Of a stretch of 64,000 bases of DNA, positions 1 through 8,002 are shown piece by piece. The stretch comes from Microvirga brassicacearum. Lineage in GTDB: Bacteria > Pseudomonadota > Alphaproteobacteria > Rhizobiales > Beijerinckiaceae. Position 1 is the first letter of the stretch. The number at the start of each line of letters is the position of its first letter. Location of the stretch: the NCBI RefSeq assembly GCF_008757455.1, contig NZ_VCMV01000004.1, positions 1-64,000 on the forward strand. The letters are read 5' to 3'. Both the position numbers and the translations under genes were made by a program. The notes beneath the pieces are model-generated. The model saw nothing but the letters and a program-made list of their open reading frames with translations. It was not told the DNA's origin and did not search any database.

Positions 1-45
1 CCGGATATGGCCGCGGCCGCCGCGCTGGGCCTCGGCCATATCCGG
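1..45. repeat. 13-bp perfect inverted repeat at window edge
   Basis: The arms CCGGATATGGCCG (1-13) and CGGCCATATCCGG (33-45) are exact reverse complements separated by 19 bases. The repeat lies inside the coding sequence just after the predicted signal-peptide cleavage region. It could form a strong hairpin in the mRNA, or it may reflect a Gly/Arg-rich low-complexity coding stretch that continues off the edge. Confidence 0.6.
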
Positions 46-99
46 GATCAGAAGAGCGCCTGCTGCGAGAGCACCGAGAGACAACAGAAGCTTGTTCAT
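1..99 (-). CDS. Partial exported protein, N-terminal signal peptide only
   Basis: The first 33 codons of a minus-strand gene that runs off the left window edge. The translation starts MNKLLLSLGALAAGALLIPD and continues MAEAQRGGRG, which is a typical Sec signal peptide with a charged start, a hydrophobic core and a likely cleavage after AEA. ATG at 99 was chosen over the in-frame ATG at 105 because GGAGG at 106-110 sits 6 nt before it and touches the other. The mature part lies outside the window, so no function can be given. Its last codons hold a perfect 13-bp inverted repeat, listed separately. Confidence 0.6.
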   Translation of the reverse strand, partial: MNKLLLSLGALAAGALLIPDMAEAQRGGRGHIR

Positions 100-105
100 C
101 GTCAT

Positions 106-798
106 CCTCCCTTTCGCTGCCCGGCGCACAACACGGCGCTGGGCAGGCTGTCACGGGCTGGCTCATCGTGAACCTTTCGGAAGAACAGGCTTGATCGTTT
201 GAGACAAGTGCTAGGCACTTTGTGACAGGACCACGGTGATCTCGAAACTTCCATTTTCGTCCCCGCCGGCTCCGATTATCGCGCCGCTCCCAGTCTTCCC
301 GTGGACAGGCTTCTAGGCCGGTGTGAATGCCAGCTGGAGCTGGCGCGATAATGATGATTTCAACGGCTTCGTCGGTACGCTCAGGCCCGGTGGTGGAACG
401 CTCGTCGATGTCTTCGCGCCGACAGGAGGCGATGACGATAGCGGCTTCTTTCGCGGGCTCTCGCCACGCATGAGCCTCCACCTTATCGGTCTTCGCGTGA
501 GGCAATGACTCTGCTGTTTGACCAACAATGAACACAAATTGAGATTTACCGTAGATCATGAATCTCACGGGAGGAACGGCCCGGTTTCATTGACGTTCGC
601 CGACTTGGGGCCTCTCGAAGTATCGGCGGTATGACGCTCCCAGAAGGCAAAAAGATCGGGCGATTTTGGTAAGACCTCCTCAGATCTCGTTGCCCCTTCC
701 GGGCAAATCCTCGCTGTGTCGGGGGAAAAGTTGATGCCGCTGCGTAATCGCGTTCAAAACACCTCAATCACTCCTTTCATGGCTTGGGAGGGACGACG
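106..798. other. Long intergenic region with an EcfG-type promoter, no supported gene
   Basis: Short open frames occur here (for example 323-508 on the plus strand, 61 codons). None has a convincing ribosome binding site or a recognisable domain, so none is called. A short inverted repeat (GAGATT near 541 and AATCTC near 561) precedes the EcfG-like promoter at 573-597. The rest shows no structure I recognise. Confidence 0.5.
573..597 (+). promoter_or_regulatory. EcfG-type general stress promoter (GGAAC-N16-CGTT)
   Basis: GGAAC at 573-577 and CGTT at 594-597 are separated by exactly 16 bases. This is the consensus known for sigma-EcfG promoters of the alphaproteobacterial general stress response. 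It points toward the hemerythrin/phasin gene at 799, leaving an untranslated leader of roughly 190 nt. The match is seen directly; use by EcfG is inferred. Confidence 0.55.
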
Positions 799-1815
799 AT
801 GTCCGCCACAAGACGATTCATCCAGACACCCCCGGAGAAGGCAAACGAGCTCTTCGATAAGCTGCTCGCCACATCCGACAATGCCATCAAGACCCGTGAG
901 CGCCTCCTCGCAGAGCTGAAGGAAGAGCTCACGCTGCTGGCCTCCTTGCAGGAAGAGCATCTGTTTCCGGTACTGCGCCGGCATGGAATGCAGGACCTCG
1001 TGCGCGAGGCCACCAACGACAACGATGCAACGGGTGCGCTCATGGTGGAGCTTGAACGCATGCCGAAGAACAGCAGCGTGTTCCTCGATCGCGTAAGAGA
1101 GCTGAGGCGCATATTCCAGCAACACATTCGCAACGACCGGAAGGAGCTGCTTCCTGCGGTACTCAAGGTGTTGAACGACGAGGAGGCCGAAGCGGTGGCC
1201 GAGAAAGTGGAGGAGGAGATGGCAACAATGGAAGAGAGCAAGAGGACCGAGGCCCGGCGCACACGCGAGCAGCCCGAGGTCAGTCAGCGGGTGGCAGAAG
1301 ACGCGGCTGATACCCTGCGGGCCGGAATGGAGGGCTTCCAAGCCATGGCCCGCTCCATGCAGGAGGCGCTGGAGAACAGCTTCGGTGCCGCCTCCGAAAT
1401 GACCCGCCGCTCGACCGGCCAGTTGACGCAGGGGTTCAGTGTCGCCGGAGGAGATACGCAAGGACTGACCGAACAGGCTTCGCAGAACCTTCGGGTTGCG
1501 GCCCAATCTGGGGCCTCTTTGGCCCGCGCTTTCCAGGACATCTCCCGCGAAGCGTTCGAGATGAGCCAAAGACGATGTCAGCGGAACCTTGAGGGCCTTA
1601 ATGCTCTCGCCCGTTGCCGGTCGCTGCAAGATCTGGCCGGGGTCCAAAGCGGCCTGATCCGCGACAACCTGGAGCAGACAGTGGGGAACAGTCGGCGCCT
1701 CGCGGAACTCACCATCCAGATGGCCGACGAGGCCGCCCGGACCATCACGGTACAGGTCGAGAAGACCACCGTTCAGGCGGAGAAAACGGCCCAGCGGGTC
1801 AGCCGGGCGGCGTGA
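799..1815 (+). CDS. Hemerythrin-like / phasin fusion protein
   Basis: A 338-aa soluble protein with two parts. Residues 10-150 resemble a hemerythrin HHE helical bundle, with EEHLFPVLRRH near 52-62 and HIRNDRKELLP near 109-119. Residues 165-338 are alanine- and glutamine-rich amphipathic helices of the phasin type, including NLEGLNALARCRSLQDLAG and a long helical tail with QVEKTTVQAEKTAQ. Phasins coat polyhydroxyalkanoate granules; hemerythrins bind O2 or iron. Several usual metal-ligand histidines of HHE domains are not histidine here, so diiron binding is uncertain. ATG at 799 is preceded by GGAGGG at 787-792, and an EcfG-type promoter lies upstream. I infer a stress-induced protein that may tether a hemerythrin-like module to granules or membranes. 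Confidence 0.8.
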   Translation: MSATRRFIQTPPEKANELFDKLLATSDNAIKTRERLLAELKEELTLLASLQEEHLFPVLRRHGMQDLVREATNDNDATGALMVELERMPKNSSVFLDRVRELRRIFQQHIRNDRKELLPAVLKVLNDEEAEAVAEKVEEEMATMEESKRTEARRTREQPEVSQRVAEDAADTLRAGMEGFQAMARSMQEALENSFGAASEMTRRSTGQLTQGFSVAGGDTQGLTEQASQNLRVAAQSGASLARAFQDISREAFEMSQRRCQRNLEGLNALARCRSLQDLAGVQSGLIRDNLEQTVGNSRRLAELTIQMADEAARTITVQVEKTTVQAEKTAQRVSRAA

Positions 1816-1946
1816 CGGTTCCAGAAAATCGATTGTGTCCTGCCACGTCTCGCATCGATGAGCCCTTACTTTCCCGGCGAAGGCCCCGTCGATGGAGCTC
1901 GCTTGTGAATGCAAGGACCAAGGTATTGCCTGTGAAGGAGGAATCG

Positions 1947-2153
1947 ATGGGCGTTGCAGGATGGGCGGTGGCCGCCGGGCTTGGGCAGGGGTTAGCTGCG
2001 GTCCCAGGCTCCATGGCGCAGGGACGGCTTGCGGTCTACCACGGAGCCTGGCTGGAGGTGAGGGTTCTCATGTCACCGCAGCCGGACGACTCCCTCCGGC
2101 GCTACTTCAACGAGCAGGACACAGGCACCGCGTACAAGCGGTGCCCGCGGTGA
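1947..2153 (+). CDS. Small hypothetical protein
   Basis: A 68-aa ORF beginning MGVAGWAVAAGLGQGLAAVP, preceded by a strong AAGGAGG at 1936-1942. The first third is small and hydrophobic and could insert in the membrane. The remainder is polar, with MSPQPDDSLRRYFNEQDTG. I recognise no family. It lies between the hemerythrin/phasin gene and the ImmA/IrrE-like gene on the same strand. The ribosome binding site is the main support; conservation would be needed to be sure it is a gene. Confidence 0.4.
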   Translation: MGVAGWAVAAGLGQGLAAVPGSMAQGRLAVYHGAWLEVRVLMSPQPDDSLRRYFNEQDTGTAYKRCPR

Positions 2154-2183
2154 CGCTGATGCCCAAAGGAACTGTGGAGGGCA

Positions 2184-3292
2184 ATGATGACGGACTCAGC
2201 GGCCTCGTGGAAACGACAAGTCATCTCAATAGCGGCAGCGAACCTGCTGGGAATCACCCTGCCGGCGAATTCGGCTCTGGCCGAAACGCCCTCCCTTGGA
2301 CAGGCGCAGGAGATCGGGTCCAAGTCTGCCGGCCCATCATACGAAGGGTCCGGGCCTGTCAAGGCGCCGGCCCGCAGGCCGATGCGGAAGCCCGATCCCT
2401 CGGGCAACTTCGTCTATGAGATCATCAATCAGATCCGGGCGAAGCAAAAAGGCGCGATGATCGTTCACCTCGACCGGATGGCTCTGGACGATCTGCGGCA
2501 GGACATCGTTGCCATCGCCGCCGCCATTCACGCGCAGCTTGGCCCATTGGATTTTGCGATTCCGATCCACGACATCGCCCGGGCGCTCGACATCAGCGAT
2601 ATCCACGTCGAAAAGGTAAATGGATTTGTCGGCGCGCTGATCACGCAGCCGGAGCGGAATTTCGGAACCATTCTGGTTCGTGCGCAGGACAGCCGGCGGC
2701 GTCAACGGTTCACCATCGCCCACGAGCTGGGTCACTTCCTGTTCTCCTGGCACCAACCGAGCGATCCGGGCGGGTTCACCTGCCGAAGCGAGGATCTGTG
2801 GCTCTCGGACGGGCGGGCCCACAATCGCCATCGTCGGCAGGAGGAGGAAGCCAACCTGTTTGCCATTGAGCTCTTGGCGCCGACCGAGCGGGTGAGACCA
2901 TTCCTGCAAAGCCTTCCCGATCTTGAACACGTCGTTAGACTTTCCAACGATCTCGACATCAGCCGGCAGGCTGCCGTTCGACGCTATGTAAGCGCTACCC
3001 GAGACGGTTGGCATTTGTCGTCAGCCAGGATGGCGAATGCGATTACGTCGTGCGGGGTGGTGGGTTTCCGGCGCTCCGAGTTGCCAAAGGACGTACTCTG
3101 CCGCAGCTCCCCTCGCCTGCTCGCGCATCCGTATTGTCTGCCATCGAAAGCGCTGGTTTGGTCGACTGGATCACAAAGCCTGTCCCCGGCCAGCTAAACG
3201 TACAGTCTCTCTATCAACAGGACGGCTATGCCATCACTCTCCTGCACCTAGTGGGCGAAGAAGACGACAGCACGATCACAGAAGACGGCTAG
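2184..3292 (+). pseudogene. ImmA/IrrE-family metallopeptidase, frameshifted near codon 275
   Basis: The zincin motif FTIAHELGHFLFSW (H180, E181, H184) and a downstream QEEEANLFAIELL glutamate helix mark the ImmA/IrrE (PF06114) family, which cleaves repressors or regulators. The family-like start MIVHLDRM is at codon 92 (base 2457). The reading frame extends upstream to ATG 2184 behind GGAGGG and adds 91 residues that look like a signal peptide plus a proline-rich linker. After RRYVSATRDG the frame is lost at about 3008. The expected C-terminus (LAFVVSQDGECDYVVRGGGF onward) continues in the -1 frame to the stop at 3292, while the original frame runs on with unrelated sequence to 3197. One missing T in the GGTTGG at 3006-3011 would explain it. 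This is a real mutation, a sequencing error or, less likely, programmed frameshifting. Confidence 0.75.
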
Positions 3293-3751
3293 GCTAAGAA
3301 GCGCATCAGGCCGGATCAATCACGGCCAGTTGAATCAGGTTCTGCCTCCCTGTAACGCGCTGCGTCGTCCCTGATAAGGTTCGACGAATTCCCTGTTCAG
3401 GGGAGCAGGGAATTCGCTGCTAAGTGGCTGCGATAACTCTGTGATTCTCAATGTCGCTCGCTCCAGGAAACTCGATCCGACTGAGAATTCGCTGAAATTC
3501 CCTGTAAACCGGCGATATCATTCGGAGGCAGGTTCGCGGAAGACTGCCTCCACCGCCACGACTTCCTCCGCCCCCGGCTACCGATCGTTGGACCCAGTCC
3601 GCGAATCCCCTTGCGCTTATCCGCGCCCTGTCAGCCGGTTCGCCGTCGAGCGAGCCAGGATGTTCGCGCCCAGCGGCCTTCGATCCGGTCCGCCATTTGG
3701 TCCATCCCGTGCAGGTGTGAACACGTAAAGCGAGCTGACCAGCATGGCTCG
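3293..3751. other. Intergenic region with repeat cluster
   Basis: A gap between the frameshifted peptidase and the dehydratase gene. It holds the GAATTCCCTG palindrome and its partial copies (3386-3505). A 95-codon plus-strand frame (3441-3728) includes ENSLKFPVNRRYHSEAGSRK. Translations of this style recur beside such repeats in rhizobial genomes, from memory, so the frame looks repeat-derived and is not called as a gene. Confidence 0.45.
3386..3505. repeat. GAATTCCCTG palindromic repeat cluster
   Basis: GAATTCCCTG (3386-3395) and CAGGGAATTC (3406-3415) form a perfect 10-bp stem with a 10-base loop. The adjacent GAATTCGCTG recurs about 75 bases downstream, fused to AAATTCCCTG (about 3485-3504). 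Clustered copies suggest a relic of a dispersed repeat or mobile element. No transposase is visible nearby. Confidence 0.55.
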
Positions 3752-4693
3752 TCATGCCATGCCGTCCGTTCCCGCCCCGCAGATCAGGGCGCACACCTGT
3801 CCATAGGCGCCGGACACCACCTTTCCGCTTCTCAAGGCGGCAATCGAGGCTGCGCCGGAGAGATCGGCGGCGATCCCGAACTCGAACCAGAGCCACCGCG
3901 CCGCCTCCTGCATCTCCTCATCCGTGACGAGCACAATGTCGTCGATCGTATGCCTTACCGCTTCAAAGAGCGCCTCGTCAGTGCGGCGACAGGCCATGGT
4001 TGGGACACGTGTGTGGATGCGATCGAGAGTGACCACGTGACCCGCGTCGAGTGAGGCGCGCAACGTTGGTGATCCGACCGGTTCTATACCGATCACCTTC
4101 ACGCTCGGGCGAACTGCCTTCACGGCGGCGGACAGGCCTGTGATGAGACCGCCGCCTCCAATCGCAACGAGAATTGCGTCCATGTCCGGCAGATCATCCA
4201 GGATTTCGAGTCCCAGCGTGCCCTGCCCCGAGACGACGACGGGATCGCTGAAGGGATGGACATAGGTCGCATCCGTGCGGGAGGCGAACGCGAGAGCGGC
4301 GTCGTTCGCTTCATCCCAGACCGATCCGACGATCTCGACGGTTGCATTCCAGCCCTTCAACTTTGCGACCTTGTCCGGCGCCACATTGGACGGCAGAAAG
4401 ATCTGCGCCGGAATGCCCGCGACATGAGCGGATCGGGCAATCGCGAGACCGTGGTTCCCGCCGGATGCGGTGACGAGCCCGCGCGCCAGTTTCTCCGCCG
4501 GCAAGGTCTTGATTCGGTTCATGGCGCCACGCGCCTTGAACGATCCAGCGACCTGGAGGTGTTCCAGTTTGAGCGTCACGCGCCCGTCGATCCCACGCCC
4601 ATCGCGCATCTGCCTTGCGGGAAGAATGGGGGTGCGGCGGACGAAGGGAGCAATGCGTGTGCGCGCTGCAAGGATATCGTCGAGGGTGATCAT
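3752..4693 (-). CDS. Threonine-dehydratase-family PLP enzyme, EutB-like
   Basis: A 313-aa fold-type II PLP enzyme. The cofactor lysine is K53 in GSFKARGAMNR, the phosphate-binding loop is AIGGGGLITG, and SGGNHG is also present. It lacks the C-terminal regulatory ACT domain of biosynthetic IlvA, so it is a catabolic type (ammonia-lyase on a hydroxy- or diamino acid, or a serine racemase relative). ATG at 4693 overlaps the upstream deacetylase gene by 4 bp, so it is the last gene of the importer operon. In ehu-eut ectoine clusters a homologous EutB acts on hydroxyectoine intermediates. That specificity is inferred from context here. Confidence 0.8.
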   Translation of the reverse strand: MITLDDILAARTRIAPFVRRTPILPARQMRDGRGIDGRVTLKLEHLQVAGSFKARGAMNRIKTLPAEKLARGLVTASGGNHGLAIARSAHVAGIPAQIFLPSNVAPDKVAKLKGWNATVEIVGSVWDEANDAALAFASRTDATYVHPFSDPVVVSGQGTLGLEILDDLPDMDAILVAIGGGGLITGLSAAVKAVRPSVKVIGIEPVGSPTLRASLDAGHVVTLDRIHTRVPTMACRRTDEALFEAVRHTIDDIVLVTDEEMQEAARWLWFEFGIAADLSGAASIAALRSGKVVSGAYGQVCALICGAGTDGMA

Positions 4694-5721
4694 GCCAGAA
4701 CTCCCCGGTAAGGCGCAGCTACGACGAGGCAGCAGTTTCCCGGTCGCACTCTCCCCGGCTGGCGTCGGCCATACAAGATGCCGTCCGCCGCGTAGTGAAG
4801 CAGGTCGGGTGGACGAGTGGGATCCCACGTGCAGTGAATCCGCCCGGCCGGCTGGCCTGCGCTGACCGTCGCGCCATTGGCGTGAAACGGTTCGAAAACC
4901 CCGTCGGCGGAGGCAAAGACATAGGCGGAGGTGCCCGGCAGTTCGAGAATCTGGCTGTCTCCGCGGAGGCTCGTCCCTTTGTGGTGCGCGAGTACACCCA
5001 AATGCGCGAGTACATTGCGAACGCCGCGCCGGCAGACGCCGAGCGCCTCAAGCGATACGGTGCCGCCGCCGCCCATCTCGCTCCCGACCGTCACCAGGCC
5101 GGACCGGCAGGCAGCGGCCGTGGCGGTGCGCGGCTCCCCGAAATTGCTGATCACCACGGTCATCGGGGCATCGAACGCTCGCACCGCCGCCACGTTTCTC
5201 CGATGAAGCTCTGGATCGTCGGTGGGCTCGATGATCGCGCTTGGGATGATGTCGAGCGATGAACCTCCCGAGTGAAGGTCGATGAACGCGTCCCCGATCG
5301 GGTAGATGTTGTCGCTGATATAGGCGGCGATCTGCTGCGTGATGGTCCCACGCGGATCGCCCGGAAAGGTGCGATTGAAATTCAGGCCGTCGACCGGCGA
5401 TGTTCTCGTACCGGCGATGACCGCGTGGACGTTGTTGGCCGGCATGAGGATGAGACGACCCTGTACCTCCGCGGGATCGAGATCCCTGATCATGTCGCAG
5501 ATCGTGATCGGCCCCTCATATTCGTCCCCATGATTGCCGCCCTCCAGTATCACCGTGGGTCCGTGGCCGTTCTTGATCACCGCGATGGGTACGCGCGTGA
5601 CACCCCAGGCGTCGTCGTGAGGCGAATGCGGGATCATGACGAAGCCCACCTGCTTGCCGGCGCGGTCAGGGTCCACGGTAATAAAGGCGCTTGAGGGTCT
5701 CGGCGAGTGTGCGGCGCGCAT
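4690..5721 (-). CDS. Succinylglutamate desuccinylase/aspartoacylase-family deacylase, DoeB-like
   Basis: A 343-aa zinc carboxypeptidase-fold amidohydrolase. GGNHGDEYEG gives the first two zinc ligands (H64, E67) and DLHSGG the third (H150). LNFNRTFPGD is the substrate-binding stretch. The closest pattern I know is DoeB/EutE, the N-acetyl-diaminobutyrate deacetylase of ectoine breakdown, including the MIPHSPHDDAWG-like start. Within this operon it would remove an acyl group from an imported amino-acid derivative and feed the PLP enzyme encoded just downstream. No strong ribosome binding site precedes ATG 5721, so the start is moderately certain. Confidence 0.8.
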   Translation of the reverse strand: MRAAHSPRPSSAFITVDPDRAGKQVGFVMIPHSPHDDAWGVTRVPIAVIKNGHGPTVILEGGNHGDEYEGPITICDMIRDLDPAEVQGRLILMPANNVHAVIAGTRTSPVDGLNFNRTFPGDPRGTITQQIAAYISDNIYPIGDAFIDLHSGGSSLDIIPSAIIEPTDDPELHRRNVAAVRAFDAPMTVVISNFGEPRTATAAACRSGLVTVGSEMGGGGTVSLEALGVCRRGVRNVLAHLGVLAHHKGTSLRGDSQILELPGTSAYVFASADGVFEPFHANGATVSAGQPAGRIHCTWDPTRPPDLLHYAADGILYGRRQPGRVRPGNCCLVVAAPYRGVLA

Positions 5722-5828
5722 GACGTTCCGGGGGTCGCGCAGACAGCGGGTATCCGTTGGGAGGCCCCGTCCGCTGGGATGAGGTGACCCGCCGAGCGGG
5801 AGAGAGCCCGGCGGTCGGATTATTAATT

Positions 5829-6611
5829 TCAGAGCGTCGGCAGCGGATCCATCGGCATGTCGAGATACTTGCGATGAAGCCGATCGAGCTCACCGTTCAT
5901 TGAGTTGAACAGGATGAATCCGTCGAGCCAGCGTACGAGATTGTGCTGGTCCATCTGCACGCCCATGTGAGCCGGACTGCGCCGGATCGTGAACTTGCGC
6001 TCGAAGGCCTTGTTCGGATTTTGCTTTGCGAGAGCCTGGGCGACGATGCTGTTGGTGGCGATGAGATCGGCCTGGCCCGAAATATAAGCCGCGGCTGCCG
6101 TGGCATCGTCCTCCGTCCGCATGAGATTGGCCTTTGGATTGGCCGCACTGATGGCCATCTCCTGCGTCGTGCCCTTTGCGGCCGCAACCTTGAGCGAGCC
6201 AAGTTGCTCAGGGTTTGAAACCGGCGCGTCCTTTGCCCCGTAAACTGCCAAGAACGTGTTGGCGTAAGGAGCCGTAAACTGAATCTGCTTTGCCCGTTCG
6301 GGCGTCAGCCCCATCACCGAGATAACGATGTCGACTTTGTCAGTGAGAAGGAAGGGAATTCGATTGGCGCCCGTAATCTGCTGCAGCTCGAGCTTGACGC
6401 CAAGACCCTTGGCAACCATCTCGGCCATCTCGATGTCGAACCCGACAGGATTGCGATTGGCGTCCTGCGAGCCGAAGGGCGGTGCATCAAGCGGAACTCC
6501 GATACGGACCACGCCTTTCGAGATAATGTCCTGAAGCTTGTCCGCCTTGGCGTCGGCGGCGCCGAAAAATCCAATCGCGATAGCGGCGAGCGCCGCAAAG
6601 AACGAGCGCAT
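5829..6611 (-). CDS. ABC transporter substrate-binding protein, polar amino-acid family 3
   Basis: A 260-aa periplasmic protein with a signal peptide (MRSFFAALAAIAIGFFGAAD, cleavage near ADA) and the SBP_bac_3 pattern: GVVRIGVPLDAPPFG, then VGFDIEMAEMVAKGLG, then ITGANRIPFLLTDKVDIV. ATG 6611 was chosen because AGGAGGAAC precedes it; an upstream in-frame ATG would put 13 polar residues before the signal peptide. It lies 22 bp after the ATPase gene, in the same operon as two permeases. It probably binds an amino acid or a compatible-solute derivative and delivers it to the permease pair. Confidence 0.9.
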   Translation of the reverse strand: MRSFFAALAAIAIGFFGAADAKADKLQDIISKGVVRIGVPLDAPPFGSQDANRNPVGFDIEMAEMVAKGLGVKLELQQITGANRIPFLLTDKVDIVISVMGLTPERAKQIQFTAPYANTFLAVYGAKDAPVSNPEQLGSLKVAAAKGTTQEMAISAANPKANLMRTEDDATAAAAYISGQADLIATNSIVAQALAKQNPNKAFERKFTIRRSPAHMGVQMDQHNLVRWLDGFILFNSMNGELDRLHRKYLDMPMDPLPTL

Positions 6612-6633
6612 AGGGTGTTCCTCCTGGTTACTC

Positions 6634-7365
6634 TCAGTGCAGGACTGCATTGAGGAAGGTTTCGAGCTCCGGTGTGCGTGGGCTTGCGAGCGTGGCCGCG
6701 GCCGCGCCTTCCTCCCAGATCCGGCCCTGGTGCATGAACACCACTCTGGAGCCGAAACGACGTGCGAAGCCGATCTCGTGCGTCACAAGGATCATGGTCA
6801 TGCCCTTGTTCGCCATGGCTTCGAGTACCTTGATGACCTCGCCTGTGAGTTCCGGATCCAGCGCCGATGTCACCTCGTCAAAAAGCATCACCTGCGGATC
6901 CATCGCGAGCGACCGCGCGATGGCGACTCGCTGCTGCTGGCCTCCCGACAATTCATCGGGAAATGCGTCAATCTTGTCCTCCAACCCGACGCGCCGCAGC
7001 ACGTCGAGTGCGACTTCGCGGGCCATTCCGGGATCTTTGCCCTTCACGACGCGTGGCGCGAGCGTGATGTTGCCGGCGACGGAGAGATGCGGAAACAGAT
7101 TGAAGCTCTGAAATACGATTCCAACCTGCTGGCGCAGGTTGCGCAGGTTGGTCGCGGGATCGTTCACCCGCACCCCATCCACGGTGATGTCGCCGCCCTG
7201 GATCCGTTCGAGCCCGTTGATGCACCGCAGCATGGTGCTTTTGCCCGAACCTGATCGCCCGATTACGGCGATGATCTCGCCCTTTTGAACCGAGAGCGAC
7301 ACATCATCGAGCACGGTCAGGGCGCCGTAGCGTTTCGTCACATGGTTCAGTTCAACGAGCGCCAT
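6634..7365 (-). CDS. ABC transporter ATP-binding protein, polar amino-acid type
   Basis: A 243-aa GlnQ/HisP-type ATPase. The Walker A is GRSGSGKSTML, the signature is LSGGQQQRVAIARSLA, the Walker B is VMLFDEVTSALDPE, and the switch histidine is in ILVTHEIGFA. The length and lack of a C-terminal domain fit the PAAT family. It overlaps the upstream permease gene by 14 bp, which supports translation coupling. It powers the importer built from the two permeases (7352-8661) and the binding protein at 5829. Confidence 0.93.
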   Translation of the reverse strand: MALVELNHVTKRYGALTVLDDVSLSVQKGEIIAVIGRSGSGKSTMLRCINGLERIQGGDITVDGVRVNDPATNLRNLRQQVGIVFQSFNLFPHLSVAGNITLAPRVVKGKDPGMAREVALDVLRRVGLEDKIDAFPDELSGGQQQRVAIARSLAMDPQVMLFDEVTSALDPELTGEVIKVLEAMANKGMTMILVTHEIGFARRFGSRVVFMHQGRIWEEGAAAATLASPRTPELETFLNAVLH

Positions 7366-8002
7366 GCAGCTTCCGCTCGAGTGAGCGGCTCCATTGGGTA
7401 AGAGGAAAGCACATCAGGAAGTAGAGCGCGGCGACCGTGAGGTAGACCACGAAGGGGCGGAAGGTGGCGGCCGATGTCAGCTGACCCTCTCGCGTGAGTT
7501 CAACAAGGCCGATCGTCGCGGCGAGCGACGTGTTCTTGATGAGCTGAACGAGAAAACCGACCGTCGGCGGAATGGCGACGCGCACCGATTGCGGGACGAT
7601 GACATACCGGAGCTGTTCAAAGAAGGAGAGCCCTAGCGACGCGCCGGCTTCCCATTGGGTCTTTGCGATCGACACCAGCGCCCCACGCCAGATCTCACCA
7701 AGAAACGCGCCGCCATAGGCCGAGAACGCGACAGCCGCCGCAAACCAGGGATTGACCGGAAAGCCGAGAATGGACAGCCCGAAATAAAGTCCGAACAACC
7801 ACACCAGCAAGGGCGTTCCCTGCACCACCTGGATATAGCCAACGGCGAACCAGCGAAGCGGCCAGAACGGAACGACGCGGAACACCGCGATCGTTATGCC
7901 GACAAGGGACGCGCCCAGAAAAGCGACAACCGTCAGCATGATCGTCCAGCGTGCGGCCGCCAGAAGATAGAATATGTCGATCATGCCAAATGAGCGGATC
8001 AT
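7352..8002 (-). CDS. ABC transporter permease, polar amino-acid type
   Basis: A 216-aa inner-membrane permease of the HisM/GlnP group with about five hydrophobic segments and the cytoplasmic EAA loop EAGASLGLSFFEQLRYVIVP, which docks on the ATPase. Its start overlaps the other permease gene by 4 bp. It forms a heterodimeric channel with the 7999-8661 product. Confidence 0.92.
   Translation of the reverse strand: MIRSFGMIDIFYLLAAARWTIMLTVVAFLGASLVGITIAVFRVVPFWPLRWFAVGYIQVVQGTPLLVWLFGLYFGLSILGFPVNPWFAAAVAFSAYGGAFLGEIWRGALVSIAKTQWEAGASLGLSFFEQLRYVIVPQSVRVAIPPTVGFLVQLIKNTSLAATIGLVELTREGQLTSAATFRPFVVYLTVAALYFLMCFPLTQWSRSLERKLHGAR

Noticed and set aside
323..508. A 61-codon plus-strand open frame before the hemerythrin/phasin gene
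   Set aside because: No ribosome binding site or recognisable family; it is better seen as non-coding intergenic sequence.
3008..3292. A separate 94-codon gene starting at TTG 3008
   Set aside because: It aligns as the missing C-terminus of the ImmA/IrrE protein in the -1 frame, so it is part of the frameshifted gene.
3386..3415. The GAATTCCCTG palindrome as a rho-independent terminator of the peptidase gene
   Set aside because: The stem is not GC-rich enough and no T-run follows on either strand; the repeated copies favour a dispersed element.
3441..3728. A 95-codon open frame containing ENSLKFPVNRRYHSEAGSRK
   Set aside because: It overlaps the palindromic repeat and looks like a chance translation of a dispersed element rather than a gene.
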